From positions 65,309,184 through 65,373,183 of the forward strand of contig CM055100.1 in NCBI GenBank assembly GCA_029204225.1: 64,000 nt of DNA. Reading direction: 5' to 3'. Origin of the DNA: Diphasiastrum complanatum. Lineage: Eukaryota; Streptophyta; Lycopodiopsida; Lycopodiales; Lycopodiaceae. The notes beneath the pieces are model-generated. The model had not been told where the DNA came from. It made no database searches and saw only the letters and a list, made by a program, of their open reading frames with translations. The translations under genes and the position numbers were made by a program. Shown here piece after piece: positions 11,835 through 24,156 of the stretch. Positions within the stretch are counted from its first letter, which is position 1. Every line of letters starts with the position of its first letter.

Positions 11835-12760
11835 ATTTTGTGCTATAATTCATGATGTAATTTCTCAAACTTCTAAAGATGAATGAAGGTGTTATTTCTA
11901 AAATGAACTCAGAATGAGCCAATTATTGCCATAACATATGGTTTGCTCTAAGTCATAATGTAATTACTCAAATACCCTCAAGAGAACTAGGGTTAAGATA
12001 TCCAGATTGACCAACAACAATCAAATAATGCTTACAATTATAATATTATGGCTCATAAATCCCAAAGACAAATTAAAATTAGGGTTTTAAGAAGGAGCAA
12101 AATGAGTAAAACCATGTATGGGAGGGAAACGTCAAAAAAACGGAGAGAGAATTTGGGTATAATAGACAAAATATGTATTTTAGATGTCATCACTTTGTTT
12201 CGCTTTTTCCATGGACCCTAGAGTCATGCAATCAATAACTGTTTATTGGGACGATTACTCAATGAGAATCTATACGTGGACTCTCCATTTGTCCCATAGG
12301 CAAATATGCACAAAATGGACATAGCAACAAATTATGAGGTGGGCCACATTCCTAATTAGGACGACAATTTTCCCAATGGATATTTCTAAGAAGATTTTGA
12401 CTTGATATCACACTTGAGCATTGTTCTATCCTACAAGTATATAAATTTAAAAAAATTCTTCATATATTGTTTAAATAACACTAGGTGAATAGTAAAACTA
12501 AGAAAATTCGTGATATCTATATTATAAGTAGTTGGGACATACTTTTTCCTTTAATTCGTAATGTAACTTCTCAAAACCCTACAGATAAAATGAACCAAAT
12601 AATGAATTTTATTAGGATAAGGATTTTAAAATGAGCAAATAATGAACCAATTAATCTCACGGCATACTATTTGCTATAATTCATTGTATAATAGCTCACA
12701 ATCGCAAAGGTAAATTGGGGTTTCATACTTTATTGGTGCTACAATATGTCATGTGCAATA
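11835..12760 (+). repeat. Strongly diverged repeat of about 100-120 bp
   Basis: The phrase (T)GCTATAATTCATNATGTAA followed by CTCAAA and an A-rich GGGTTT(T) box recurs near 11841, 11944, 12030, 12551 and 12671. Divergence is high and spacing uneven. It looks like the remnant of a satellite or repeated insertions. Confidence 0.4.
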
Positions 12761-14290
12761 TTAGCTTTAAAACATCTAATCCATTCTTGAACATCAAATT
12801 AGCATTAAAAAAGAAGAAATCAAACCAATATTCAAGAAATCAAGAAACAAGATAAAAGTAGCAAACCTTCACCAAAATAGGCAGACACATAGAATCCAAA
12901 TTAGAAAAAAGAAGGAGAAGCATGTCTCCTCATGATGGGACATATAGCTTGAGTTGCGACCTGACTATGAATGGAACGTTGTCTATGATCTCTGTGGACT
13001 GCGGATATGTGTATAATCGTCCATCTTTGTACCAAACTTCATTGTAAGTACAACGAAGGTTTGGGAAATTGTACATCCATGCAACTGCCTTTACATAACA
13101 ACAACATGTCCCAAAACTAAGGAGAACGATAATTATGATTCTCAAAATTCATGTGGATGTAATCATTTCGTAACAAAAAAAGGAGGTAAGTGAGCACTTT
13201 GAGCTACTTTCTTGTTCCCTTTTTGTCTACAATAGAACAAGCTTAAAAGGATCATATGAGAGAGTACAAGATTTCACATAGAACCCTTTTATTTTATAGC
13301 ATAACAAGTTAAAACAAAGATGTATAAGTCTTACAGTACAAGGTACCCAGGATACTCAGCTTTTACTTGCCACCATCCCACAATACAAAACCGCATGAGT
13401 TAGTACAGTGGGGAAGACAGGTGGTCATAGTTGAGCATCAGTTGTTATTCATGTCAGAAACAAGATTTGCTACTTTATCAGCATAAATTCAGTTGCATAA
13501 AATATGTCCAACCTTGCCAACCATAACTTACTTACTAGCAATACGTTCTCCCATATGTACAAAACCGTATCAAGGCAGAAGCCATACTGATCAGTCTTAG
13601 GGCATAAGCAACGTATGAAATGTAAAGAGTAATATTAAACATATGTATGAAGCTATCATTTTTTTCATACATACAAAAAGGTACGGTCCAAGTATAGCGT
13701 TAGTAGGTGTCAGGGTAGCTCCGTGCCATACTGACCCATCGAACTCTATGAAGCCTTGCTAGAGTCCGAACATTATGAGGTTTGGGAAATCCATGTCAAT
13801 CAAGCTTCCAAGAACCAAAACCTATTCTCAAGTCTAGCATACTAATTGCTACCAAATCTTGTTTACCTAGCAGTTCTACATCTTGTGATTGCATCGTTTC
13901 ACGTTTAAAACGTCAAAGTCATAAAGATGAATAAAGAAATATATGTGACTTTACTTAATTGAATTCAAGAGAGAGTTTCTGTATTGTGAGATTGGAGAAG
14001 TGAATAGAGCAGCGAAGGTTATCCTTTCTGAATTTTGTGCTCCACACTGCTGAGTGTGAGTGATTTCGAATCTACTAGCGATCTCGTATGCATTACGTAA
14101 ATCATTTTTTGGTCAGACAAGACAGTGGTTCATTACAATCATTTGTTGTGTTTCCGTAAAGTTGATCTAAAAAACTGTCTTTAAACTAACTTGCCCGTCT
14201 GCGCAAATACTTTGTGTTCGACATCCGAGTAAAGTATCACTTAGTACAATTTTCCACAGTCACTGATAGAGAAGTATGTATGCATGTGAA
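12761..14290. other. Intergenic stretch without recognisable feature
   Basis: A 71-codon minus ORF (12930-13145) with a hydrophobic N-terminus lies here but has no recognised relatives. I see no LTR ends, transposase motifs or RNA gene. Confidence 0.4.
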
Positions 14291-14299
14291 TCGTCAATC

Positions 14300-16000
14300 C
14301 TTGCCTGAGGAGTATTCGTGTTGGTCACGAAGATAATTGTTTCTAACATATTCGCGAACTATTTGAGTTCTTTAGCTGTGATTCCTGCTAACAACTTAAT
14401 CAGTCAGAGTGTAATTCATTCGAGCTACTCTGATAACATTTCATTTGCAGAACGCTTTTCATTCGGTTCGATAGAGGAAGATTGTTGTTTGGAATTCCTT
14501 TATCAACACATCATAATTTTGACAAGAGGACCGGTTCTTTCAACTTGAACAGCCCTAGTTTAGTCATGTCAAGAAGTGGTAATCAAAAAAGGAAGTACAT
14601 ACCTAACAAGGGCAAGTTTGGACAAAGTAGCACTGCACGGGAGGATTTACCAATAGAAAAGCTCAACTTTAATAGAGAATAACTCTTGTGCAGGATGAAG
14701 AGATAGAAGAAAGAAAAATACTAGTGGTCAATGTAGCAAAACAAGTGCAATTGGTTACGAAAGAAAATAAAGAGAAAGTTTTTTGCCATCTACACTATTG
14801 TAACCAAGTTTTTTAGAGCATCAATGTCAAATAGTTTTATGCCAAAATTCTTTTACATGTTTTCAGTCTTATTGATGACTTCTTTGAAAATATTGTCTTT
14901 GGTTGGACGTATTGTTCTAATATGAAAAATGAATGGTATAAACCTTATGAGGTTTTTTGTGACTTCAATACTGAAATATTACACCTTGCTATTGTTTTAC
15001 CAGCAAACGATTAAAAAACTTTGTATCTAAAATTTTTGGACATGTGGTTTTGATAAATTGTAAAATTATAAGTAATAATGCCTTAAGGAAAGATCTTAGC
15101 AAATGACTGAACCATATTGTAATGCAAAAATCTAACATCAACGAAGTTGCCTCGAAATTATTTGATGGATGGTTCAAACTAGCCAAACTATTACCTTCCT
15201 ACCAAGATGTGAATGAAGAGACTATTCATGAACATGCTAGAGACTATGTAAAAAGATAGCAACTAGCTACTTAAGGAACACTAAATGGAGACATGGTAGA
15301 CATTTATTTAACTCACAAATGAAGGATGTTAGTAATGAAAGAGGTTGGCTTACTCCACATCTTTATATTAATGAAGTTGATAAAGCACAACATAACCCTT
15401 ATTTTATGTGTATACACCTTGTTAGAAATGTAGCACTTGAAAGGTTGTCAGACCCACTTTGCTCCATTTCCTGAAACGTATGAAAATATGGTGGAAAAAT
15501 CGATTGAATCTCTAAAACAGCTTGTTTTACAGTCTTACCTAAAAATCTTCTTGGGAATGAAATTTTATCCCATTATGTTATGCTCATTCAAAGCTCATAG
15601 TAACGCTTTCCAATAGATTACCAATGCGCATGATTGTTATTTCTCTAAGGTGGCCACATTTCTTACAAAAGCTCTTGGTATGCTGACTCCTCTCCTCATA
15701 GAGGGAGCAAGCCTTAACACAACCTCGTATTAGAGTATCCTAAATGTGGATACTAACCTATTCTGGCAATGTGAATCCTCTACGAAATTCTATCTCAATA
15801 CACTTGATAGTATTACCTCTATGTGCTCAACAATATTGCCAAATGTTATAAAAACATCCTACTTAATGGTCCAGATGGGCTAATAACGATTATGCGTAAA
15901 CTTATTTGTTATGCATTCAAACATTCTAAGAAAAATGCTATTGCATACAAATGGAAATCTCAAGGAAAGACTAAGGCTTTCCCGACTAGTGCCCGAAATT
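14300..16000 (+). pseudogene. Unassigned decayed coding-like region
   Basis: Plus-strand frames, mainly 14480-14690, 14850-15060, 15120-15250 and 15460-15890, give protein-like segments broken by stops and shifts. The composition looks coding (few stops, mixed hydrophobic and polar residues), but I recognise no family. It may be a decayed transposon or inserted foreign gene; chance cannot be excluded. Confidence 0.25.
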
Positions 16001-16540
16001 GAAATAAACTAACTAAGATAACAAGCAATAAAATCCTTGCTAAGGCTTACCCAACTAGCAAGGCACACCCAAAAGGGAGATAGAAATAATAGATTGCGGC
16101 TAACTATATAATCAACAAATAAACACATGCCACAATACACACCAATAAGGAGGAGGCAAGAGGAGGCCCGAGCACTTTCCCTAAAGTTATGCACCTTCCC
16201 AAAGGGAATACAAATGAAATAGAATGACAGCCTCAAAAATAAAGAGTAAGATAGCTTAATCTCAAAAGTGTTGTGTACATGGCAAATACCTCTCCTTTTA
16301 TAACGAGGAGGGTCTTCCATAAGTATTCACTAACTTATGGGATTATTTTAAAACTAGCCATTCTAGAACTTCTAACTTAGGACTTAGAACTTTACAAGTT
16401 TCTAACTTTGAAATTTAAGATAACTTAAGACAAATATTTCTAAGCTTAAGTTTCTTAAGTCTAAGTTCTAATCCTAAGTTTAAGTTATTTTACTATTTTA
16501 AGCTTCTACCCATGGACTTACAAAACACATGCCACAGTTT
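15990..16540 (-). repeat. Possible solo LTR (minus strand)
   Basis: Read on the minus strand, a TATA box (TATAAAAGGAG, around 16290-16305) lies roughly two thirds along a block that starts with TGTGGCATGTG near 16537. A related CACATGCCAC motif is repeated at 16526 and 16572. No primer site or second copy confirms it. Confidence 0.25.
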
Positions 16541-17073
16541 ATTGGCAAATACTCGTATGTGGGCTTGCAAGACACATGCCACGGAGTTTTATTTCTTTTT
16601 TTTTATATTTTCTCTGTGTTTGCACAGTTGCTAAGACTTCTATATGCCAATCAAGAGAAGAAACCCCTGGCCAATAGAGCGACCATGCGTTGAAGTTGTC
16701 AACTGGTCAGTGATCCTAGGGAATTCTGAAGGCTCGACTTGTAGGGAGATCCACAAGTTCCTAGGTGTTGTGCTTTTTTATGGATGTCATCTCATCTACC
16801 ATCACCTTTTACCAAACTTTGCTCTCTCTCAATTCTTCAAATATAGCAAGTTCGTGAAAATTCTTAGTTTCTATTATGAGAGCATAATTTACCTAGAACT
16901 TTTTTGTAGGTCTTTGCTCTCTCGTGGATCTTTTAATTTTTTTTTTCTTGGCTTGTAGATGGTACTTCTTGTACACCATGAAAAAACTCACTTTTGTGTT
17001 CAGCCTTGAGATCTTGCACAAAAAAACTCATCAGATTGATTGAAAGAGCCAATTGAGAATTGCCTATAAATGA

Positions 17074-17078
<5 letters not shown>

Positions 17079-17150
<72 letters not shown>
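17079..17150 (+). repeat. (TC)36 microsatellite
   Basis: Uninterrupted TC tract of about 72 bp. The Leu-Ser and Arg-Glu ORFs read through it are artefacts. Confidence 0.98.
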
Positions 17151-17152
<2 letters not shown>

Positions 17153-17688
17153 CCACTTCAAGGCAGGGAAGAGTATCACCAAGGAAGAGAGCAACAACAA
17201 GCCCATGTTTCCCTAGCAGCAAGACAATCTTCCCACGCACCACGCAATTCCAATGTCCACGTTTTCCAAGGACCACACCGCTCCATGCACCATGCAGATC
17301 CACGCAACTCCAACATCCATGTTTCCCACGCAACTCCAATGTCCATGTTTCCCTGGCATCGAAGCAATGACAATGGCAATGAAGCAAAGGATGGCAATGG
17401 CAGTGTTAACCTGGCAACGAAGCAAAGGCAATGGCAATCTCAATGGTAGCAAGTCAATAGCAACGATGGCAACGAAATTTTCATAGATTTCTAGCTACAT
17501 CGAGATTTTCAGCTATGTCCTCCTTTCACGTCACCTTAAATGCATGTCACATCCTCCTTTCACGTCACCTTCAATTCAATGATGACCGTCCCAGCATGTT
17601 GTAAACTGGCACATGCCAATTTCTGCTAATCCTAGGGCTACATGGCCCAATGAAAATGCTAGACTCGCCTTTTATCTAGCACTGTCAA

Positions 17689-17691
<3 letters not shown>

Positions 17692-17756
<65 letters not shown>

Positions 17757-18054
17757 TTACATTATTGCTATTTTTCCTATAAAACCTAAAAAAACCCCTA
17801 AAAGAACCCTAGAAGATTAAAAAACAGCGCCTCTCTCTTTCTCCTGTGCACCCCTCTCCTTCTCTCTCTTGCCATTTTATACCTTTCTCTCTTTCTAGAA
17901 ACTTCTCTTTCTATGAAATTCTAAAGTCACATGTTCTCTTTCTCTATAACTTTCTAAAGCAACATGTCATTTTCAAGCATTTCAAATGCCCTTCAAATAA
18001 ACTTGAGGGCAAACGTGGCCCAATCAAAAGGCAAGAAACTCGTTTTCTCCATCA

Positions 18055-18099
<45 letters not shown>
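17692..18099 (+). repeat. CT-rich dispersed repeat, copy 1 (TC tracts at both ends)
   Basis: A block flanked by TC microsatellites (17692-17753 and 18059-18099). Its core shares AAAACCCTA boxes, CTAGAAACTTCTCTT, CACATGTTCTC and CGTGGCCCAATCAAAA, in the same order and spacing, with 42386-42744. The two copies are clearly homologous but not recent. There is no coding sequence. The structure suggests the leader or LTR of a non-autonomous retroelement. Confidence 0.65.
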
Positions 18100-18102
<3 letters not shown>

Positions 18103-18106
18103 ATGT

Positions 18107-18780
18107 CCATGGCCAGTAAGTAGGATTCAGTATACTCCTAGTCTTGGATACACGATGGTACTCTAGTAAATCAAGCTGTTAGTTATGCCACGTCATATCG
18201 GATGTGACCCAAAAGTAAATAATATCCTTGTGAGGCCTAGAACACACTAAATGGAGTTTAGACAAGGTATGAGATAGTGTATGCATGTGTAGAGTTATCA
18301 ATAGCAATCCTATGAATAAGTGGTCCATGCTTAGGACTCTATTCTAAGTGAATCTATGTATAAGGAACTTAGGGCTATGCATGGCTATGTGTCCAGGTTG
18401 CTTTTGGCTCTATATATTGAGGCAAAACTCGCCCTACTCCTCATTGTGATCATTGATTCATTGCCAAGGTTTCACTCTACATTCATGCTTCTTATTCCTT
18501 GGCTTGAGGGTGAAGCTTCTAGAGCTGATTGGTTGCTTCTACTTGGTTGGGTGGTTGCTCCACAGTGTGTTTTCCATTGTGTGTTATCTTGTAAACAGGA
18601 TCTTAGGGAGCTTTCGTAAGTAGCATGAAATACAATTTTTGCGTAAACCTCTTGGCTTGAGGTACTCAAACTTGTGCATGCATCCAATCCATTAGAGTAA
18701 CAAATTTACACAATATTTAAATATCATTTAAATATGGTCATAACTATTTCATCTTGATGAATACTTTACGTATTTAATCA
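18107..18780 (+). other. Intergenic stretch, possible LTR fragment
   Basis: Contains a TATA-like CTATATATTG at 18409 followed by a TG-rich segment, as in LTRs, but no ends or primer site could be set. The ORFs at 18356-18619 and 18472-18687 resemble nothing known to me. Confidence 0.2.
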
Positions 18781-18955
18781 TTAAAAAATTCAATGGGAAT
18801 GGAAGAAGGGATAGCCTTCATTTCTTGGGCATTAAGCCCATAAAAATATAACTCAACACACATTATCAAAGATAATGCATGTTGTGAGAAAATTAGATTA
18901 ATCATGTCACATGGCACAATCCTAGAACAGAGCTTCAGCCTACGATGTGTATGAT

Positions 18956-19210
18956 GCATGACTTCATGCGCATTAGCTTTAATATGTGAGGCATACACAC
19001 ACCTATGGGCCATGACTTCACGCCACATGGCGCAAACTTAGAGTATGATTTTGAATATGTGGGGCCTACCCACAAATACGCACGATCCATGACTCCATGC
19101 CACTTGGCACAAAATGGCCTAGAGCTCTAATATGTGGGGCCCCCAAACATCTATGGTCCACGACTTCATGCCACATGGGACAAACCTAGTATAATGTGGC
19201 TCAACGCATT
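18956..19210 (+). repeat. Degenerate tandem repeat of about 75 bp, four units
   Basis: CCATGACTTCATGCCACATGG-like boxes start at 18956, 19010, 19087 and 19158. AATATGTG(A/G)GGC boxes recur at about 74-bp spacing between them. Confidence 0.65.
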
Positions 19211-19380
19211 CCGTGCCATAATTAAGAGTTCAGTCAATAATCGTAGGGTGTAAAAGAGTTGTATAACACTTATTTTACCACCACTTTATCTTCCTCACCA
19301 TTTGATTGCTTGGGCCCCTCCACTGGTAGCACAATGAAAGTACATTGATATGTACAATATATTTTCAAGATTATGTCACT

Positions 19381-19495
19381 AATTCCATCATAAGGATTTC
19401 ATTATTCCATCCATGAGGTCTCCATATTTTCAAATTCCATTCATGAAGGCTTTGTATTTTCAAGATTTCATCCATGAGGTCATCTTATTTTGATG
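19381..19495 (+). repeat. 30-31 bp tandem repeat, three to four units
   Basis: Units beginning ATT(C/T)CATCCATGAGG are at 19404, 19434 and 19465, with a more diverged unit before them. Confidence 0.7.
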
Positions 19496-19902
19496 GTTAA
19501 AAATTACAACCAATCATATTTGTAGAAAAATATGAGGTCGTATTATTATGCCATATGTAGTGGTGGTCCGAAACTCAGTGTGGACTGTTGATTCATGTAA
19601 ATTTGAACTAACACATTAGGACAAATACAAGAGGTCTTTGTAGGGACCAATTAGTGTTAAAGGTGGATTGCTGGCCCATTAGTAGTTAGCAGATTGGTTA
19701 TTGTTTTTAACCAATGTGCTGCCCCATTACACTTTTGTTCTCTAGGTCTGTTGGACACAATTTTGATGATAATTCACACAATGATCTGGGCTGAGGGGTA
19801 TTGATTGTATATAATGCTAGTAAGATAGGAGGAAGGGAATCCTAGAGATCCATGCAATGTGGATTTTTGGTTTTTTCGGTGATGGTGGAAGGTGAATCCA
19901 CC

Positions 19903-19904
<2 letters not shown>

Positions 19905-19943
<39 letters not shown>
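19905..19943 (+). repeat. (GA)n microsatellite
   Basis: About 39 bp of uninterrupted GA. Confidence 0.97.
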
Positions 19944-19947
<4 letters not shown>

Positions 19948-20058
19948 ATAAACTCAATTAGAATGATGGTTCAATCCTGGGTGTGAAAGGTGTCAGTAAG
20001 AAAAGGGGAAGTCAATCCTGAAACTCCGGCTATTAACAAAGATGGATGGAACCCAGGA

Positions 20059-20060
<2 letters not shown>

Positions 20061-20098
<38 letters not shown>
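20061..20098 (+). repeat. (GA)n microsatellite
   Basis: About 38 bp of GA, running into a G-rich GGAGGGAGAGGGGGGG segment. Confidence 0.97.
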
Positions 20099-20103
<5 letters not shown>

Positions 20104-20119
20104 AGAGGGGGGGTCTTGC

Positions 20120-21593
20120 ATGGTGGTAGGCTAGAGACATATTTGAGCGAGCTTGAAGGGTTTAGATACCATATCAGCCCAGTTATCTTCTTGCAAACAG
20201 TATGCTTTTTAGTTAGTGCTAACTGAAATGACTAAATGAACACGGTTAACTAGCTGGAAGTGGGGCAGCAGTTTTTGTTAGCTCGTCTCAGTTAGCACCG
20301 ATTGAGACTCACTAACGGCAAGTTGTGCACATGTTGACATTTGTATTTTACCTATGGTCCATGCAGCACATCATGCAATCTTGTCTGCCCAGTTCCAATA
20401 GCAATATCTCGCGAGAAACAATTTGTAAAAATCAGAATAGTACTTGTATGTCATGGTATTCTTGCTGTTACAAATCTATGATTTGAGGAGATATCATACC
20501 ATAATAGTCCTTAAAAACCATTCGAGTTGCTGAATTCGCCTTCATTTTTAGACGCTATCACTAAAATTGATTACAAATATGATACACAACCCAAACAATT
20601 CTACACAAACACGCAAGTATACTTGTAACAGACACAGCCTCAGAGTATTAAGCCCATACTTCATGGCTGTACACTAGGCTATTTCTACTGTTGTCACTAG
20701 CACCTACATATAGATACGTCACTTACAAATCAACAGCCCATAGAAATAGAAAAGAGTCAATTCCAACCTTCCAGCACATCACCAAATACCAAGGACAGAT
20801 CTACTCTTGAAAAAGGTTAGTGCCATGGGTGGTCAAGTACTAAACCGTGACTCTACTTTCTAACCAGGATTCGATGCAATTTTCAAAGGCCTGGATTAAA
20901 GAGACAAACATGTAGGTACATTGCCGGGCATCTGAGTAAAGAAACAGGAGAGCTACTGTAAATGCTTAAAATGCTTGCAAATTTGTTAAGAATGAAACAA
21001 ATGACAACAAGAAGTACAAATTCCCACATTTGAGATGTGGAATGTCAGTTTGATTGGCTGCTTAGGGACAAGAATTCAAATGGCAGCTCTACTTTCTTGA
21101 CGAGATTTAATTGCAGATTCAAAAAAGACATGCACCCAAAGGTGAGCACGTCAGTAGACTGGTCACTGCCCTGTACCTATAATTGGAAACAAAAGGAACA
21201 CTTTATATCTTGTACACTAAAAACTGCTTGCAAATTTGTAATGGTTATAATCTCAACGTGTGTACACATATCCTTGGGCAATCTGTGGAATGCCAACATT
21301 ATTGGTTACACTTGAAGGGAAAAACCTAAGACTAGTTGAGCTCTCACTTTACAAATGAAGGATACACAAAGAGCACAACTGATCAAAATCTGAACCTTCA
21401 GCACTCCAGCCCATTCTGATAAACATCATTCACAGGAGTCCAATCAGCTCACAGGTACTACTGAGGAAAAAACTATCCATCAAATCTTCTTCTGCTGACA
21501 CGAGTCCAAGTAAATAGTGTGCTGATTGTACCCAAGTGATCTAACAAAGAATCTCTCTCTGTCATCCGAGTCCAGAAAAGTTTGTAAGGGCTC
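20120..21593. other. Downstream flank and 3' UTR of the EF-hand/TPR gene
   Basis: No ORF with recognisable content. The part nearest the stop codon (about 21300-21593) should include the 3' UTR of the minus-strand gene. I could not fix a polyadenylation site. Confidence 0.4.
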
Positions 21594-24098
21594 TTAGCTT
21601 CGCAGATCTTCGGATCCTCTAGAACCACAGATTTTAAGCTTATCCTTTACAGCATCAGCTTCAGTCAAGTATTCTGTGAATCTATACACATTCTGCTTCA
21701 CATCAGCAGGCACTTTCCCCTCACTGTAGCAAATAGAGCAAAGACTGAAATTGGCTCTCACTTCTTTAAAGCGTGGACCAACGATAGTGTAGGAACATGC
21801 ACTACAAATCTGACCACTGTGACGAATTCTATCCACTTTCTCCAGCTTCACAATTGTGATCATGAGTCCAAAAGCCCAATCAGGGTCATCAAACATCTCA
21901 AGGAACTCAGAGTAAGAGATGTGCGCCTGCTCATCGTCATCATGCACCTCCCAAAGCTCACTGGTTCCCTGAAATGGCATATAAATTAATCTCAGAAGTT
22001 TTATGTATATTTTAGCATCTGCTCTTGGTATTTCTGCCCCCATGCCCTTTGATGCCCGCCACACAAGGATGTCAAATACAGCCCTTTTTCTTTTATCAGG
22101 AGTGCCTGCACAGAGAGGGGCAATAATAGCCAAAAACATGCCAATATCCACCCTGCCTGTTGTTGTCCTGTCAAGCACATTCAGGATCTTCTCGTTGATG
22201 GCTTTCACAGAGGCCTGAAATACTTCTGCACCCAAGAAAGGAAGCATTCGCTGCAAGATCTTCTCCAGATCTGCCTTTCGCATTAGTTTCCCCACATTAG
22301 ACTCCCCAGATGCTAGTGGCAGCTGCCCAGCTAAAATTTCTGTGGTCAAGACCATCACATTGCAGCGATTCAGCTTAGTTTGTTGCTGAAAGGCACGAAA
22401 GTCAAGAGCAGATGATATCCATTGGCGTGGTGTGGTCTTGGCATTTGTCCTTCGAAATGCAGATGGAGGTATGATTGCTGTTATGGTCCCACCTTTTCCT
22501 ATTGAGCCACTATCTCTACTGGGGTTCTCTTGGGATTTCCTCATCACAGTGCTTAATCCCTTTGGCCTTTTCTGCATGTGTTTCAGGTGAATAATGGCAT
22601 CATAAAGTTCAACCCTGTTTGTCATTTTAAACGCCTCTTTGAAAGCCTTTCTTGCCTCTTCCACATCTCCAACACCAAGAAGAGCTACGCCTCTGTTAAG
22701 CTGTGCTTGCCAGTGTAATGGTTTGATTGATAGCACTTTAGAGTACAATTCTGCAGCTCTTTCATATCTTCCTGCATCCCTCATTAAGCCTCCTAAGTTA
22801 TATAAAGCATCCATGTGATCAGGTTTAAGATCTATTGCCCTTTGAAACTCAGCTATGGCCCTCTCATCATTACCAAAGGCATGCAACACCGATCCCAAAT
22901 CACAATGGGCATCAGCATAATCAGGCTTCAAGAAAATTGCCTCAAGCAAAGCTTTTTCGGCTGCCAGATACTCACCAACGCCGAACAGAGCACTACCCAG
23001 TAGCTTCAATGCGCGATAATTCCCCGGGTTCAGAATTGCTGCCTCCCTGTAATGTTCACAAGCACTAAGTAGCATTCCCTCCCCCTCTTTGGCAATGCCC
23101 AGATTGACATGAATCTGAGGCAAGAGGGTAGACCAGTGGGAGCTGCTTGATTGTGCAGCTTCCAATGAAAGCTCATACGCTGCTCTTGCTTCAGAAAACC
23201 TGCCCAAAGAATAGAATGTGATCCCTAATTGAAAATGTGCTCTAACATCTGTGGGCTTTAGCTCAGTACCTCTTTGGAAGCTAAACAGGGCATCTTCATA
23301 GAATCTATGGTCTGTGAGAGTCCTTCCCATTGCCATGTGAGCATCAAAAGCTTCTTCCGTTGTCCTAGAAGCATCTGCCTTTTGCCGAAGCTCAACAAGT
23401 GACTTGAGGAAGGATGGATATTCAGCACCCAGCTCTTCTGATCCTCTTCTCGTCACATCATCTCGAAGCTCACCGGACATCTCCATGGCTATGGATCTAA
23501 CCCCCTTTTTCTTTTCCTCTCTTGCCTTCTTCCTTTCCTGGATCTTAGCCTCGGCGCGGCGAAGAAGGATGTCTAGATCTTCAATTAACCTCCAGGTCTC
23601 CTCGTATTTGATGCCATTACCGGGCGATGTCGCCCAGGCTCCTAAATTCTGCCTTCGCCTCGCTGCTCCAATCTCAGCTCTCTCATCCGCAATAGACACA
23701 GCAGCGCCTGCATTTCTGAATGTTCCAGTCAGCTGCCCCCCCTCGCCATTCCCACCAGCTTCCAGCTCTCCCTCTCTGCCCGATATTTCTTCTTCCTCAC
23801 TGTCCTCCAGATCTAAACCCAAAGCATCAAAATCCCTATCCACATCGCCAGCACCATCATCATATGTCCTTAGCAGCCCATCAAAGCTCAATCCTTTCTC
23901 TCCTTCAATAAAATCTGCATAAGTTTTGAAGACTTCATCCAGAATGGCTCTGATCTGCTCGTCACTGAACTTCACTCTAGGGTTTACGGCTATAACCAGG
24001 GCTGCCATCTCCTCTCTATTGAGGCAGCGATCGCCATTGACATCAAACCTTTTGAAAATTTTCTCTACTTTGTGCATTCTTGACTCCGGGCTCTGCAT
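21594..24098 (-). CDS. EF-hand / tetratricopeptide-repeat protein with C-terminal zinc-binding motif
   Basis: An intact 834-codon ORF without introns. The N-terminus carries an EF-hand loop (D19, N21, D23, N27, E30) and a degenerate second helix-loop region. An acidic, low-complexity linker follows, then about seven TPRs at roughly residues 249-495, a long conserved tail, another EF-like loop around 718-735 (acidic residues then SYSEF) and a paired-cysteine module C765-C768...C787-C790 resembling a ZZ finger. The architecture and the N-terminal phrases match the plant proteins annotated as calcium-binding tetratricopeptide family (Arabidopsis At1g05150/At2g32450 type, slightly over 800 residues). 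The biochemical role is not established; a calcium-responsive scaffold is an inference. Conserved length and frame indicate a functional gene. The long opposite-strand ORFs are shadows. Confidence 0.92.
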   Translation of the reverse strand: MQSPESRMHKVEKIFKRFDVNGDRCLNREEMAALVIAVNPRVKFSDEQIRAILDEVFKTYADFIEGEKGLSFDGLLRTYDDGAGDVDRDFDALGLDLEDSEEEEISGREGELEAGGNGEGGQLTGTFRNAGAAVSIADERAEIGAARRRQNLGAWATSPGNGIKYEETWRLIEDLDILLRRAEAKIQERKKAREEKKKGVRSIAMEMSGELRDDVTRRGSEELGAEYPSFLKSLVELRQKADASRTTEEAFDAHMAMGRTLTDHRFYEDALFSFQRGTELKPTDVRAHFQLGITFYSLGRFSEARAAYELSLEAAQSSSSHWSTLLPQIHVNLGIAKEGEGMLLSACEHYREAAILNPGNYRALKLLGSALFGVGEYLAAEKALLEAIFLKPDYADAHCDLGSVLHAFGNDERAIAEFQRAIDLKPDHMDALYNLGGLMRDAGRYERAAELYSKVLSIKPLHWQAQLNRGVALLGVGDVEEARKAFKEAFKMTNRVELYDAIIHLKHMQKRPKGLSTVMRKSQENPSRDSGSIGKGGTITAIIPPSAFRRTNAKTTPRQWISSALDFRAFQQQTKLNRCNVMVLTTEILAGQLPLASGESNVGKLMRKADLEKILQRMLPFLGAEVFQASVKAINEKILNVLDRTTTGRVDIGMFLAIIAPLCAGTPDKRKRAVFDILVWRASKGMGAEIPRADAKIYIKLLRLIYMPFQGTSELWEVHDDDEQAHISYSEFLEMFDDPDWAFGLMITIVKLEKVDRIRHSGQICSACSYTIVGPRFKEVRANFSLCSICYSEGKVPADVKQNVYRFTEYLTEADAVKDKLKICGSRGSEDLRS

Positions 24099-24156
24099 GT
24101 TGAAAATTTGTCAGAAGAAACACTTTGCCTGTGGGCTGAAGGAGCAGCTGTTCTGT

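Noticed and set aside
12930-13145. 71-codon minus ORF with a hydrophobic, signal-like N-terminus
   Set aside because: No relatives recognised, no promoter or splice context; too short to support as a gene.
17000-17486. Several overlapping ORFs of 68-129 codons on both strands
   Set aside because: They are translations of the TC/GA microsatellite (Leu-Ser or Arg-Glu runs) with random flanks.
23404-23922. 172-codon plus-strand ORF
   Set aside because: Antisense shadow of the EF-hand/TPR gene; Ser/Pro-rich composition mirrors its codons.
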